Source: Thermoflexus hugenholtzii
GTDB taxonomy: Bacteria; Chloroflexota; Anaerolineae; Thermoflexales; Thermoflexaceae
DNA length: 64,000 nt
Direction: 5' to 3'
Assembly (NCBI RefSeq): GCF_018771565.1
Contig: NZ_CP076326.1
Span: forward strand, 1,364,001 to 1,428,000
How positions within the stretch are numbered: position 1 is the first letter of the stretch; each line of letters begins with the position of its first letter. Position numbers and translations under genes: made by a program. Below are positions 52,391 through 61,718 of this stretch, in pieces. The notes beneath the pieces were generated by a model. That model made no database searches, had not been told where the DNA came from, and saw only the letters and a program-made list of their open reading frames with translations.

Positions 52391-54475
52391 TCAAGCTTTC
52401 TCCTTCGCGGCCTCCCGCTCCCGCCGCGCCTGCTCGATGATGGTCTGGGCGATGTGATGAGGGACCTCCTCGTAGTGGCTGAAGGTCATGCGGAACACGC
52501 CGCGGCCCTGGGTCAGGGAGCGCAGCTGGGTGGCGTAGCGCTGCATCTCCGCCAGAGGGGCCAGGGCGATGATGACGCTCTTGTCGCCCTGCTGCTCGAT
52601 GCCCTGCACCCGGGCCCGGCGCGTGTTGAGGTCGCTGATCACGTCCCCCGTGAACTGCTCCGGCACGATGATGGTGAACTGCATGATCGGCTCCAGGAGG
52701 ACGGGGCCGGCCTGCTGGAAGGCCAGCTTGAACGCCTCGCGCCCGGCGATCTGGAAGGAGATGTCGTTGGAGTCCACCGGGTGCTCCTTGCCGTCGTAGA
52801 CGGCCACGCGGACATCCACGATCGGGTAGCCGGCCAGCAGCCCCTGCTCCATCACGCTCCGGATGCCCTTCTCGATGGAGGGGGCGAAGTTGGAGGAGAT
52901 CGCCCCGCCGAAGACCTCCCAGACGTATTCGAAGCCGCCGTCCCGCGGCAGGGGCTCGATGCGCAGGTGAACCTCGCCGAACTGCCCGGCCCCGCCGGTC
53001 TGCTTCTTGTGGCGATACTGGGCCCGGGCCACCTTGGTGATCGTCTCCCGGTAAGGCACCTTGGGGACGCTGGTCACGATCTCCACGCCGAACTTGGTCG
53101 CCGCCCGACGGACAGCCACGTCGATATGGGCGTCCCCCATGCCCTCCAGGATGGTCTGATGGGTGGAGGGCTCCTGGCGGAGATGGAGGGTGGGATCCTC
53201 CTCGCACAGGCGCTGGAGGGTCGGGATGAGTTTGGCGGAGTCGGCCTTCGTCTTCGGCTCCACCGCCACCGCATAGAGCGGCGTGGGATAGACCGGCGGG
53301 GCGATGCGCACCGGATGGCTGCGATCGCAGAGAGTGTCCCCGTGGCCCGTCACGTTCAGCTTGGGGACCGCCCCGATGTCCCCGGCGACCAGCTCCAGAA
53401 CCGGGATCTGCTCCTTGCCCCGCATCACGAAGATCTGGGCCAGCCGCTCCTCCTGGCCCTTGTTCACGTTGAAGAGATGGGAGTTGGAGCGCACGGTCCC
53501 CCGGAAAACGCGGAAGTAGGCCAGTTTCCCGACGAAGGGATCCGCCGTGATCTTGAACACATAGGCCACGGTCGGCCCGGCCGGATCCGGCTGGATGGCC
53601 TCCGGCTGCCCGTTGGAGACCGGCACCGCCTCGACCGGCTTCGCCTCCAGGGGCGAGGGGGCCAGCTGGACCAGCAGGTCCAGCAGAGGGCCGACGCCGA
53701 TGGTTGAGAAGCCGGCCACATAGACCACCGGGACGATGCGTCCGGTCAGGAAGCCGGCCTTCAGGCCCCGGCGGATCTCCTCCTCCGTCAGCTCGCCGCC
53801 CTCCAGGTATTTCACGATCAGCTCGTCATCGGATTCGGCGGCGGCCTCCATCAGGCGCATCCGGGCCTCCTCCGCCTCCTCCCGCAACGCCGGTGGGATC
53901 TCCCCGGCCTCCCCACGGGGGCCCCGGCGCGCTTTCATGGCGATGAGATCCACCACCCCTTCGAAAGCCGCCTGACTGCCGATGGGCAGCTGGATGGGGA
54001 CGAAGTTCGCCTTGAAGGCCCGCTGCAGGCTCTCCAGGGCTCGCTCGTAGTTCGCGTTCTCCCGATCCATCTTGTTGATCACCGCGATGCGGGGCAGGCC
54101 TCGCTCCTCCAGGGCCGCCCACGCCTGCTCAGTGCCCACCTCCACGCCCGCCACGCTGTCCACGACCACCAGCGCGCAATCCGCCACGTGAACCGCGCTC
54201 TTCATCTCGCCCACGAAATCCAGGTATCCGGGAGCATCCAGGAAGTTGAGCTTGTGGTCGGACCATTCGATGGGGATCAGGGAGGTGTAGATGGAGAGGC
54301 GGCGACGGATCTCCTCCTCATCGAAATCGGAGACGGTGTTGCCTTCCTCCACGCGGCCCATGCGGGTGGTCGCCCCGCTGATGAACAGCATCGCCTCTGC
54401 CAGGGTGGTCTTGCCGGATCCGTTGTGGCCAACCAGCACGATGTTCCGCAGGTTCTCAGTGCGATACGTCTTCAT
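52391..54475 (-). CDS. Elongation factor G-like protein (EF-G-2 type)
   Basis: A 694-aa five-domain translational GTPase. G1 is VLVGHNGSGKTTLAEAM (residues 13-29), differing from the GHVDHGKT of ordinary EF-G. Switch II is DAPGYLDFVGE (80-90): the catalytic His of DTPGH is Tyr84. G4 is NKMD. Domain IV has HKKQTGGAGQFGEVHLRIEP. This matches the second EF-G class (Thermus EF-G-2, mycobacterial FusA2), whose role is not the main elongation cycle. Its genomic partners here (HD protein upstream, SCP2 downstream) give no clue. A leader of over 150 bp precedes it. Confidence 0.9.
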   Translation of the reverse strand: MKTYRTENLRNIVLVGHNGSGKTTLAEAMLFISGATTRMGRVEEGNTVSDFDEEEIRRRLSIYTSLIPIEWSDHKLNFLDAPGYLDFVGEMKSAVHVADCALVVVDSVAGVEVGTEQAWAALEERGLPRIAVINKMDRENANYERALESLQRAFKANFVPIQLPIGSQAAFEGVVDLIAMKARRGPRGEAGEIPPALREEAEEARMRLMEAAAESDDELIVKYLEGGELTEEEIRRGLKAGFLTGRIVPVVYVAGFSTIGVGPLLDLLVQLAPSPLEAKPVEAVPVSNGQPEAIQPDPAGPTVAYVFKITADPFVGKLAYFRVFRGTVRSNSHLFNVNKGQEERLAQIFVMRGKEQIPVLELVAGDIGAVPKLNVTGHGDTLCDRSHPVRIAPPVYPTPLYAVAVEPKTKADSAKLIPTLQRLCEEDPTLHLRQEPSTHQTILEGMGDAHIDVAVRRAATKFGVEIVTSVPKVPYRETITKVARAQYRHKKQTGGAGQFGEVHLRIEPLPRDGGFEYVWEVFGGAISSNFAPSIEKGIRSVMEQGLLAGYPIVDVRVAVYDGKEHPVDSNDISFQIAGREAFKLAFQQAGPVLLEPIMQFTIIVPEQFTGDVISDLNTRRARVQGIEQQGDKSVIIALAPLAEMQRYATQLRSLTQGRGVFRMTFSHYEEVPHHIAQTIIEQARREREAAKEKA

Positions 54476-54708
54476 CGTGCCTCCCTCTCTTTAGAGGATG
54501 TCCCCAATCCGCCCTCGAGGCGGAAGGTTTCTCACCGCCTCCTGCTTTTTCCGACCTCCGCCCGTTCCTTCCGCACCGGCGAAGTCCGATCCCTGAGCCG
54601 ACGAGCGCGCGTTCAGAGGAAACCTTTCCTCAAGCCCATCTATAGTTTAACCCAGAGCGCCATCCCTGGGGTTCCGCTGCCCCCGGCCGGGCCCTTTCGG
54701 GACCGCTC

Positions 54709-55242
54709 TCAATTCCGTCCATCCGCTTCCTGCAACCGGCGGAGCAGACGGGTCTCCAGATCCTCCTCCGGCTGGGGAGGGCCGAGAGGCTCCTGGTGAC
54801 GCCGGATCAACGCCACCGTGAGGGGATCGCACCCGGCCGCCTGAGCCCAGGCCGCCCCGATCTCCGGATGGGCCCGATACCGCTGGACCCGCGCGGCCCA
54901 GCGGCGGAGCAACGGGAGCTGCCGGAGGATCCGTCGCCAGGAGGGCGGGCACAGGGCCTCCGTCAGCACCAGCAGGGCCCGCTCCCAGGGAGAGAGGGGC
55001 GCGGCGGCTTTCCCCACATCGTGAAGCAACGCCGCCTGCAACAGCGCCGGGTGCGTCTCCCCCCACTCCAGCAAGGTTCGCAACACTGCCAGGCTGTGAC
55101 GCTGGTCGCCGCGCGGCATCCGCCGGAACAGGGCCTGGGCCTCCGGAGGCAGGAACCGGGCCACCAGGGCCCGATCCTCCTCCCGGATCCGCGCCCCCAG
55201 CGCCCAGCGGAACTGCCGCCACCGATAACGCCATCCACCCAT
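54709..55242 (-). CDS. HD-domain phosphohydrolase-like protein
   Basis: A 177-aa HD-superfamily protein. Metal-ligand residues are His49 (DQRHSLAVL), the His74-Asp75 pair in ALLHDVGKAAAPLS, and a later Asp in CDPLTVALIRRHQEP. HD proteins cleave phosphate esters, often of nucleotides. The frame opens at 55335, but MGGWRYRWRQFRWALGARIR at 55242 is a common start for this Chloroflexota family. The reaction and substrate are unknown. The upstream gap is full of repeats. Confidence 0.85.
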   Translation of the reverse strand: MGGWRYRWRQFRWALGARIREEDRALVARFLPPEAQALFRRMPRGDQRHSLAVLRTLLEWGETHPALLQAALLHDVGKAAAPLSPWERALLVLTEALCPPSWRRILRQLPLLRRWAARVQRYRAHPEIGAAWAQAAGCDPLTVALIRRHQEPLGPPQPEEDLETRLLRRLQEADGRN

Positions 55243-55396
55243 CTTCGCTGGACTCGCCTGCCTGGCCTGAAGCCGGAGGTTGAAGTCTTGAACGATTGGC
55301 TCTTCCCCTCCAATGATTCGGAGATTTTGATGCAAGTCAACTGCCTGCGGTTGCCCTGCTGGAACCAGTGGCGCAGCGGCGAGAAAGATCGATGCG

Positions 55397-55464
55397 GTAG
55401 GCGCGGCTTCCGCCGCGACCTTTGCGTCATCGAAGACAGCGGTTCGGGGCTAAAGCCCCTCCTA
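55397..55464 (+). repeat. REPIN-like double hairpin
   Basis: GTAGGCGCGGCTTCCGCC start and CGGGGCTAAAGCCCCTCCTA end. Complementary tips and two internal stems, about 68 bp. Confidence 0.85.
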
Positions 55465-55504
55465 CAGAAACCGTCTTTTTGTAGGAGCGGCTTCCGCCGC
55501 GACC
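55429..55504 (+). repeat. 76-bp direct repeat, copy 1
   Basis: Unit from catcgaagacagcggttcgg to the ttccgccgcgacc end, repeated at 55569-55643 with about 90% identity. Two direct repeats about 140 bp apart, each containing one half of two neighbouring REP hairpins. Confidence 0.8.
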
Positions 55505-55568
55505 CTTTGCGCCATCGAGAGCCAGAAGCTCGGGGTTGCCGGAGCAGCCTTCATTGCAACCCCTGCGC

Positions 55569-55643
55569 CATCGAAGACAGCGGTTCGGGGCTAAAGCCCC
55601 TCCTACAGAAACGGATTTTCGTAGGAACGGCTTTCGCCGCGAC
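55569..55643 (+). repeat. 76-bp direct repeat, copy 2
   Basis: Second copy of the unit at 55429-55504, with changes including gaaacggattttcgtagg and ggctttcgccg. The TTC/TTT change in the stem loop keeps the hairpin. Confidence 0.8.
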
Positions 55644-55769
55644 CTCAGCGGCGGCCTCCCGGGAACGGCCCGTCCCCCTCGATGCGGGTAAAATGGAGCC
55701 AGGCCTGAAACGTGGCGAGCGCGGAAACGCCCGCCCGTCTCGATCCCTCGAAGGTGGTCCATCAACGCC

Positions 55770-56891
55770 ATGGGTTCATCCGAAGGAAGGGGCATCCGTC
55801 CGCCCCGCGTGTTGATCGTGGAAGATAACCCGAACGAGGCCCGGGCGCTGCATGATCTGCTGGTCTGGAACGGGTTTGAGGTCGCCCTGGCGGCCACCGC
55901 CCGCCAGGGATGGAGCCGGCTGCGCTCCTGGGGTCCTGACGCGGTGGTCCTCGACCTGGGGCTGCCGGATGCGGACGGCTTGACCCTTTGCCGGGCGATC
56001 AAATCCGACGCCCAGCTCCGGGACCTCCCGGTGCTCATCCTCACCGGCCGCTCCGCGGTCCGGGAGCTGGTGGAAGGCCTGCGGGCGGGGGCGGAGGATT
56101 ACGTCGCCAAGCCCTACGATCCGCGGGAGGTCCTGGCCCGGCTGCAGGCCCTCCTGCGCCGCGGCCAGCGCATTGCCTCCCTCAAAACCTATCACTTGCA
56201 ATGGTGGAATTTCCTCCGAGCCTTCGTCCCCTCCCCGGTCCTGCAGGCGCTCCAGAAGGCCCCGCAGGAAGTGGTGGGCCCCGTCCGGATGCGACCCCTC
56301 AGCATCCTCACGGTGACATGGGGCGGGCTCCGGGAGCGGCTTCGCGAGGCGGCCCAGGATGGCCGGCTCCCGGCCGGGACGCTGGGCCAGGCGCTGAACC
56401 GGCATCTGGAGGTATTCCACACGAGCATCCACGCCGAGGGAGGATCCCCTGCGCCCATGGTGGACGAGGTGACGATGGCCTGGTTCAACATCCCCCTCCC
56501 CTGCCCGGATCACGCGGTGCGGGCCCTGCGGGCCGCCCTGGTCCTCCGGGAACGGATCCGCCGGCTCCACTCGGAGCTTCCCCCCGGCCTGCGTTTCGTC
56601 CCCGGGATCCTGCTGCACCGGGGGAACGCCCTGGTGGGGCTGATGGGAGGCGCGAGTTACCGGCACTACGGCGCCCTGGGGGAAGCGGTGGAAGCCGCCC
56701 GGCGGCTGGCGTTGATCGCTCCCCCCGGGGAGATCCTCCTCACCCCCGCGTTCTACGAGGCCGTCCAGGGCCTTCTCCCCGCCCAGCCCTGGACCGAGGC
56801 CCCCGCTTTCCTCCGGATCCCCCTTTACCGGGTTTCCACCGGAAGCCATCCGCTCTCCCCCTCGTCCTCGACGGAGAAGGGAGGAAGGTGA
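55770..56891 (+). CDS. Response regulator with degenerate cyclase-like domain
   Basis: A 373-aa protein. The receiver domain (13-130) has the acidic pair ED19-20 of IVEDNPNEA, the phosphoacceptor Asp62 (VVLDLGLPD), Thr92 and Lys114 (VAKPYDP). The C-terminal 200 residues align with class III nucleotidyl cyclases, but the metal Asp (ADIRGFT) is replaced by VTWGGLRER, and GDxxMAxFG by VDEVTMAWF. It probably no longer makes cyclic nucleotides and serves as an interaction domain. ATG at 55770 is 3 bp from mutL at the other end, so they are cotranscribed. No histidine kinase is nearby. Confidence 0.85.
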   Translation: MGSSEGRGIRPPRVLIVEDNPNEARALHDLLVWNGFEVALAATARQGWSRLRSWGPDAVVLDLGLPDADGLTLCRAIKSDAQLRDLPVLILTGRSAVRELVEGLRAGAEDYVAKPYDPREVLARLQALLRRGQRIASLKTYHLQWWNFLRAFVPSPVLQALQKAPQEVVGPVRMRPLSILTVTWGGLRERLREAAQDGRLPAGTLGQALNRHLEVFHTSIHAEGGSPAPMVDEVTMAWFNIPLPCPDHAVRALRAALVLRERIRRLHSELPPGLRFVPGILLHRGNALVGLMGGASYRHYGALGEAVEAARRLALIAPPGEILLTPAFYEAVQGLLPAQPWTEAPAFLRIPLYRVSTGSHPLSPSSSTEKGGR

Positions 56892-56894
56892 ACG

Positions 56895-58541
56895 ATGCCG
56901 GCCGGCGCGTCCTCCCGCATCGAAGTCCTGCCTCCGGAAGTGGCCGCCCGGATCGCGGCGGGGGAGGTGATCGAACGGCCGGCCTCCGTGGTGAAGGAGC
57001 TGATCGAGAACGCCCTGGACGCGGGTGCCACCGCGATCCAGGTCGAGCTCCGGGAAGGGGGCTTCGCCTGGATCCGGGTGGCCGATAACGGGACCGGCAT
57101 CCCCCGGGATCAGCTCCCGCTGGCCCTGGCCCGCTTCGCCACGAGCAAAATCCGCAGCGTGGAAGATCTGACCCGCGTGCGCACCCTGGGATTCCGCGGC
57201 GAGGCCCTGCCCAGCATCGCCGCCGTGGCGCGGGTGGAGATCCTCACCCGCACGGCCGAGGAGACCGAGGGCACCCGTCTGCTCGCGGAGGAAGGGCGGA
57301 TCACGATGCAGCCGGCGGCCAGCCCGGTGGGGACGGTGGTCACCGTGCGGGACCTTTTCTACAACACGCCGGCCCGCCGGCGCTTCCTGAAATCCCCTTT
57401 GCGGGAAGCCGAGCGGGTCCGCGAGACGGTTTATCGCTACGCCCTGGGCTATCCCGAGGTCGCCTTCCGCCTCCTGGTGGACGGCCGGGAGGTTCTGATC
57501 GCGCCCCCAGGGACCGCCCGTGAGCGGGCGGCGCTGATCTGGGGACGGGAGGTGGCGGAGGAGCTGATCCCGGTCTTCTGGGAGGCGGCGGACCTGCGCA
57601 TCACCGGCCTGATCTCCCGGCCCACCCTGGGTCGCTCCTCGCGGGCCTTTCAATACTTCTACGTTAACGGGCGCCCGGTGCGCAGCGGGCTGCTGGCCGT
57701 GGCCCTGGAGCGCCCCTATGCCGGGCGGCTCCCGCCGGGGCGCTATCCCCTGGCGATCCTGCACATCGAGCTGCCCCCCGCCTTCGTGGACGTCAACGTC
57801 CATCCGCAGAAGGCGGAGGTGCGCTTCTCCCAGGAGCGCTCGGTTTACTGGGGCGTGAGCCGGGCGGTGGAAACCGCCCTATCCGGGTTCCCCCCGCCGG
57901 AGGTCCCGCCCGGCTTCTGGCCCGGGGGGATGCCGGAGCTCCCCGCCCGGCCTCTGGCGGAGCCCCTGGAAGGATACCGGCCCGCCTCCCGCTGGCGCGC
58001 CCTGGGGCAGCTGTTCCAGAGCTACATCCTGGCCCAGAGCGAGGAGGGCCTGATCGTGGTGGACCAGCACGCTGCTCACGAGCAGGTGCTCTTCGAACGG
58101 CTATGGTCCGGAAGCCCACCGGTGGCCCTCCCCACCCCTGCCGTCCTCTCGTTCTCCGCCCGCGAGGCGGAGCGGCTGGAGGCGGAGCTGGACGGGATCC
58201 GAAGCCTGGGCTTTGACATCGAGCCCTTCGGGGGGAACGCCTTCGTGGTCCGCGCCGTGCCGGCCCCGCTCTCCGGGCAGCCGGTGGAGGGATTGCTTTC
58301 GGCGATCCTGGAGGAGCTGCAGGCCGCCCGGCGGGACGCGGGGGATCTGCGCGAACGGCTGGCGATGCGGCTGGCCTGCACGGCCGCCGTGAAAGCGGGG
58401 GACGGCCTCTCCCCGGAGGAGATGCAGGCCCTGCTCGACGCGCTCCAGGAAGCCTGGTCCCCCAGCACGTGCCCCCACGGCCGCCCCGCCTGGTTCCTGC
58501 TGGATCGAGATGAGATCGAGCGCCGTTTCCTTCGCCGGTGA
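56895..58541 (+). CDS. mutL: DNA mismatch repair protein MutL
   Basis: A 548-aa MutL. The N-terminal GHKL ATPase has VIERPASVVKELIENALDAG, VADNGTGIPRDQL, and TLGFRGEALPSIAAVARVE. The C-terminal dimerisation/nuclease part shows DQHAAHEQVLFE from residue 390, matching DQHA(X)2E(X)4E, plus ACTAAVKAGDGL and CPHGRP. So it has the latent nicking endonuclease found in organisms without MutH. GGAGGAAGGTG precedes the ATG. It follows the response-regulator gene by 3 bp, an unusual partner. Confidence 0.95.
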   Translation: MPAGASSRIEVLPPEVAARIAAGEVIERPASVVKELIENALDAGATAIQVELREGGFAWIRVADNGTGIPRDQLPLALARFATSKIRSVEDLTRVRTLGFRGEALPSIAAVARVEILTRTAEETEGTRLLAEEGRITMQPAASPVGTVVTVRDLFYNTPARRRFLKSPLREAERVRETVYRYALGYPEVAFRLLVDGREVLIAPPGTARERAALIWGREVAEELIPVFWEAADLRITGLISRPTLGRSSRAFQYFYVNGRPVRSGLLAVALERPYAGRLPPGRYPLAILHIELPPAFVDVNVHPQKAEVRFSQERSVYWGVSRAVETALSGFPPPEVPPGFWPGGMPELPARPLAEPLEGYRPASRWRALGQLFQSYILAQSEEGLIVVDQHAAHEQVLFERLWSGSPPVALPTPAVLSFSAREAERLEAELDGIRSLGFDIEPFGGNAFVVRAVPAPLSGQPVEGLLSAILEELQAARRDAGDLRERLAMRLACTAAVKAGDGLSPEEMQALLDALQEAWSPSTCPHGRPAWFLLDRDEIERRFLRR

Positions 58542-58545
58542 GGGC

Positions 58546-60453
58546 TCAGGAGGCGGAGGTCTTCGATCCCGGATCCCCGCCCGATTCGGCCCCCCACACG
58601 CGCACATCCCCCACGCGCCGGGTGATCCCCAGGGCGTCCATCTGTTCCAGCAGGGCGACGGCGACCCGCCGGCTGGTCCCCAGCAGATCCCGGGCCTCGG
58701 CCGCGGAGATGGTGCCGTGGGCCTGCAGGTGCTCCCGGATCCGCGCCACGGCCTCGTTCCAGGTCTCCGTCGGCATCACGAGCTCCTCGCCGAGCCGGAT
58801 CAGGCGTCCTTCATCGAGCAGGGCCTGCAGGAGCTCTCGGCCCAGGACGGCCTCCGCCTCCTTCCAGGTGGGGGGATGCCACGGATCCCGGCGGAGCCCT
58901 GTTAGCCACGTTTCCACCTGTTGACGCTGCGTCTCGGTCAGGCGGATGGTGAAGCCGGGGCGCCGGATCAGCGGGCCGATCTCCTCGATTTGACCCTCCC
59001 GCAGGGCCGCCTGCAGCACGGCCTCGAAGATCGGGGCCGGCCAGCCGAGGCGGCTGCGGGCTTCCTCCCGGGGCATTCCCCGCCGGAGAGGGTTCTCCCG
59101 ATGGTAGGCCTCCACCCGCTCCACCAGCTGCCCCACGGCCCGGGCCTGCCAGTCGAGGGCCGCCCAGAGGTCCCCGGCGAGCGGGATGGCCTCCCCGCGT
59201 TCGGCCAGGGCCTCGAACCACCGCCGCACGGTCTCCGGCGGCAGGGCCAGGCGCCGGGAGGCCTCCGGGAGGGCGAGGGATCCGGCCTCCTGCAACCAGA
59301 CCCGCAGCCGGGACGCGGGGTCCGCGCGGTGGAGGGCCCGGAGGGTCGTGAGGACCTCCGGGCGGAGCCGGCGGTGGCGGCGAGCCGGATGGGCGTCCAG
59401 GATCTCCCCGCCGCCCAGGGTGATGGAGGGCGAAGGCCAGCGGAGGATGAAACGATCCCCCGGCGCGACCACCGTGGGACGGCTCAGCACCAGCTGGACG
59501 AACCCCATCTCCCCGGGAGGCAGGATCTCCCGATCCAGGAGGCGGACCCGGGCCATGATCTGGGCCGCCCCGTGGAAAAATTTCACCTCGGCGAAATGGG
59601 GAAGCGGCCGCGGGGATCCCTCCCAGTGGATCAGCGCGGCGTCGAGGAGGGCGGTGGGCGCGAACCGTCCGGGGACCGTCACCCAATCTCCCCGGCGGAG
59701 CTCCTCCGGTGAGACGCCGCTCAGGTTGATGGCCACCCGGGAGCCCGGGAGGGCCTGCTCCACCCGCCGTCGGTAGGATTGCAGCCCCCGGATGCGCGCG
59801 CGGCGGCCGGAGGGCCAGATCTCGACCTCATCCCCAACGCGAAAGCATCCGTCCCGCAGGGTGCCGGTCACCACCGTCCCGAAGCCGGGCATGGTGAAGA
59901 CCCGATCGATGGAGAGACGAGCCCGGCCCAGGTCCGGCGGGGGCGGCTGGCCCTCCAGGGCCTGCTGCAGGGCCGCCACCAGCGCCTCCAGGCCGGCCCG
60001 GGTGCGGGCGGAGACCGGGACGATGGGCGCGGCCTCCCAGCAGGTCCCCTGAAGCAGGGCGCGGATCTCCTCTTCTACCAGGGCCAGCCACTCCGGGTCC
60101 ACCAGATCGATCTTGTTCAGGGCGACGACGCCCCGACAGACCTCGAGGAGGGTGAGGATGGCGAAGTGCTCCCGGGTCTGGGGCATCACGCCCTCGTCGG
60201 CGGCCACCACCAGCAGGGCGGCGTCGATGCCGCCCACGCCCGCGAGCATGTTCTCGATGAAATCCAGGTGGCCGGGCACGTCCACGATCCCCACCGTCTC
60301 CCCGTTCGGCAGGGTCAGCCAGGCGAAGCCCAGGTCGATGGTCATCTCCCGGATCTGCTCCTCCTTCAGGCGATCCGGGTGGATGCCCGTCAGCGCCTCT
60401 ACCAGCGCGGATTTCCCGTGGTCGACGTGGCCTGCGGTGGCGATCACCGGCAT
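58546..60453 (-). CDS. selB: Selenocysteine-specific elongation factor
   Basis: A 635-aa SelB. It delivers Sec-tRNA to UGA codons followed by a SECIS hairpin. The GTPase has GHVDHGKSALVEALTGIHPD, EMTIDLGFAWL and DVPGHLDFIENMLAGVGG, the SelB-specific pattern, with domain II (VFTMPGFGTVVTGTL) and a C-terminal winged-helix array (RLTETQRQQVETWLTGLRRD, GTISAAEARDLLGTSRRVAV, ALLEQMDALGITRRVGDVR). It implies that the organism decodes UGA as selenocysteine. No selA, selC or selD is visible in the window. It is convergent with mutL, 4 bp away. Confidence 0.93.
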   Translation of the reverse strand: MPVIATAGHVDHGKSALVEALTGIHPDRLKEEQIREMTIDLGFAWLTLPNGETVGIVDVPGHLDFIENMLAGVGGIDAALLVVAADEGVMPQTREHFAILTLLEVCRGVVALNKIDLVDPEWLALVEEEIRALLQGTCWEAAPIVPVSARTRAGLEALVAALQQALEGQPPPPDLGRARLSIDRVFTMPGFGTVVTGTLRDGCFRVGDEVEIWPSGRRARIRGLQSYRRRVEQALPGSRVAINLSGVSPEELRRGDWVTVPGRFAPTALLDAALIHWEGSPRPLPHFAEVKFFHGAAQIMARVRLLDREILPPGEMGFVQLVLSRPTVVAPGDRFILRWPSPSITLGGGEILDAHPARRHRRLRPEVLTTLRALHRADPASRLRVWLQEAGSLALPEASRRLALPPETVRRWFEALAERGEAIPLAGDLWAALDWQARAVGQLVERVEAYHRENPLRRGMPREEARSRLGWPAPIFEAVLQAALREGQIEEIGPLIRRPGFTIRLTETQRQQVETWLTGLRRDPWHPPTWKEAEAVLGRELLQALLDEGRLIRLGEELVMPTETWNEAVARIREHLQAHGTISAAEARDLLGTSRRVAVALLEQMDALGITRRVGDVRVWGAESGGDPGSKTSAS

Positions 60454-60479
60454 GGCGGCTCACCCGATCCCGAAGAGGG

Positions 60480-61718
60480 TCACGGAGAGGATCCCGGGGA
60501 GGGGGATCCGCGGCCCGGGGTTTCTTTGAGGTGCTGCTTCAAGCGCTGGAGCCGCTGCTCGTGGCCCTGGCTCCACGCGCGGGCGGCGTCGCGCAGGTGG
60601 CGGGCCCATTCCTCCTGCTCCTCCAGCAGCCCGCGGAGGAGCTGCTCCAGGCGCGGCCCCTGCCGCTCCAGCTCCTCGATGCGCCCGTCCAGCTCCCGGT
60701 GCTCCCGCTCGTGGGCGGCCCATCGCTCCTCCCGCAGGAGGTTCAACTGGTGGAAGCGCCGCTCCTGGGCCGCCTGCCACTCGTCCCACTCCTGCCGCAG
60801 ACGCGCCTCGCTCAGCCGGAGGACCTCCCCCATCTCCCGCAGCCGGTTCTCCCATCCCTCGCGCAGGGCCCCCAGCTCCGTCAGGGCCTGCCGGCTCTCC
60901 CGGGCCAGATCCTGGAGCTGGCGCAGGGCGGCGTGGTAGTCCTCGATGCGGGCCAGGCGCTCCTCCACATGCTGCTCCAGGCGACGGAAGGCCTGGAGAT
61001 GCTGGAGGTCGGCCAGGCGCAGCGCCTCGGTCTGGGCGGCGATCTCCTCCAGGCGGGCCTCGATGGGCTCGAAGCGCCGGGGCTGCTTGCGGAGCTCCTC
61101 CTCCAGAAGGGGAAAGCGCTGGGCCAGCTCCTCCACCCGCCGCCGCTGATCCACCTGCCCCTGCTCCAGGTCGGCGATCCGCTTGAGGGTCTGCCGGCCT
61201 TGCTCCTCGAGGTAGGTGAGGCGGGGGCGGGTCTCCTCCAGCCCGCGGCCGATCTCCTCCAGGCGTCGGGACTGGGCCTGCAGGAGGGCGCTCAGGCGGT
61301 CCTGCTCCGCGCGCCGGGAGGCCAGCTCCTGCTCCGCCCGCTCCAGACGGGGGAGGGCCTCCCGGAGCTCCCCCATCGCGCGCTGGAGCTCACCGATCTG
61401 GAGCTGCAGCGCGGCCTGTCCTTCGCGGAGCTGGCGCTCCATCTCGTCCAGGCGCCGCTGGATCAGGGCGGTCAGCTCCTCCCGCAGGCGGGCGAAGGCG
61501 GGCTCCGCCGGCGCCGGGCGGGCGGCCTGGGCCTGGGCGGCGGCCAGGGCCGCGGCCAGCTGACGGATCTGCTCCCGGGCCTGCTCCAGGAGGGCGGTCA
61601 GCTGGTCCACCCGTTGCTGAAGCAAGGCGATGGTCTCTTTGTCCTTCCGGCGCTCCTGCTCCAGCCAGAGGACGGTCTGGCGGGTCTGCGCGAGCTCCAT
61701 CTCGATCTCCGGCCGCAC
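60480..61718 (-). CDS. Long coiled-coil protein of unknown function
   Basis: A 412-aa protein almost entirely of charged heptads, e.g. MELAQTRQTVLWLEQERRKD, LQQRVDQLTALLEQAREQIR, ERLARIEDYHAALRQLQDLA. It begins GTG (GTG CGG CCG) with GGGAGG six bases upstream. There is no TM helix or catalytic motif. The C-terminus is Gly/Ser/Pro-rich. Such proteins act as spacers or scaffolds (SMC-like or membrane-bound partners). It starts at 61718 and ends 27 bp before selB on the same strand, so the two may be cotranscribed. The function is not deducible. Confidence 0.8.
   Translation of the reverse strand: MRPEIEMELAQTRQTVLWLEQERRKDKETIALLQQRVDQLTALLEQAREQIRQLAAALAAAQAQAARPAPAEPAFARLREELTALIQRRLDEMERQLREGQAALQLQIGELQRAMGELREALPRLERAEQELASRRAEQDRLSALLQAQSRRLEEIGRGLEETRPRLTYLEEQGRQTLKRIADLEQGQVDQRRRVEELAQRFPLLEEELRKQPRRFEPIEARLEEIAAQTEALRLADLQHLQAFRRLEQHVEERLARIEDYHAALRQLQDLARESRQALTELGALREGWENRLREMGEVLRLSEARLRQEWDEWQAAQERRFHQLNLLREERWAAHEREHRELDGRIEELERQGPRLEQLLRGLLEEQEEWARHLRDAARAWSQGHEQRLQRLKQHLKETPGRGSPSPGSSP

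Larger units (their letters stand above)
55243..55769. other. Intergenic region with tandem REPIN-like array
   Basis: 527 bp between the divergent HD gene and the response-regulator gene. Repeats occupy 55397-55643. TAAAAT at 55689-55694 is a likely -10 for the response-regulator operon. The rest shows no gene. Confidence 0.8.

Noticed and set aside
55776-57803. A 675-codon minus-strand frame over the response regulator and mutL
   Set aside because: Both genes beneath it are well supported; the frame has no recognisable domain and is Gly/His/Arg/Pro-rich as shadows usually are.
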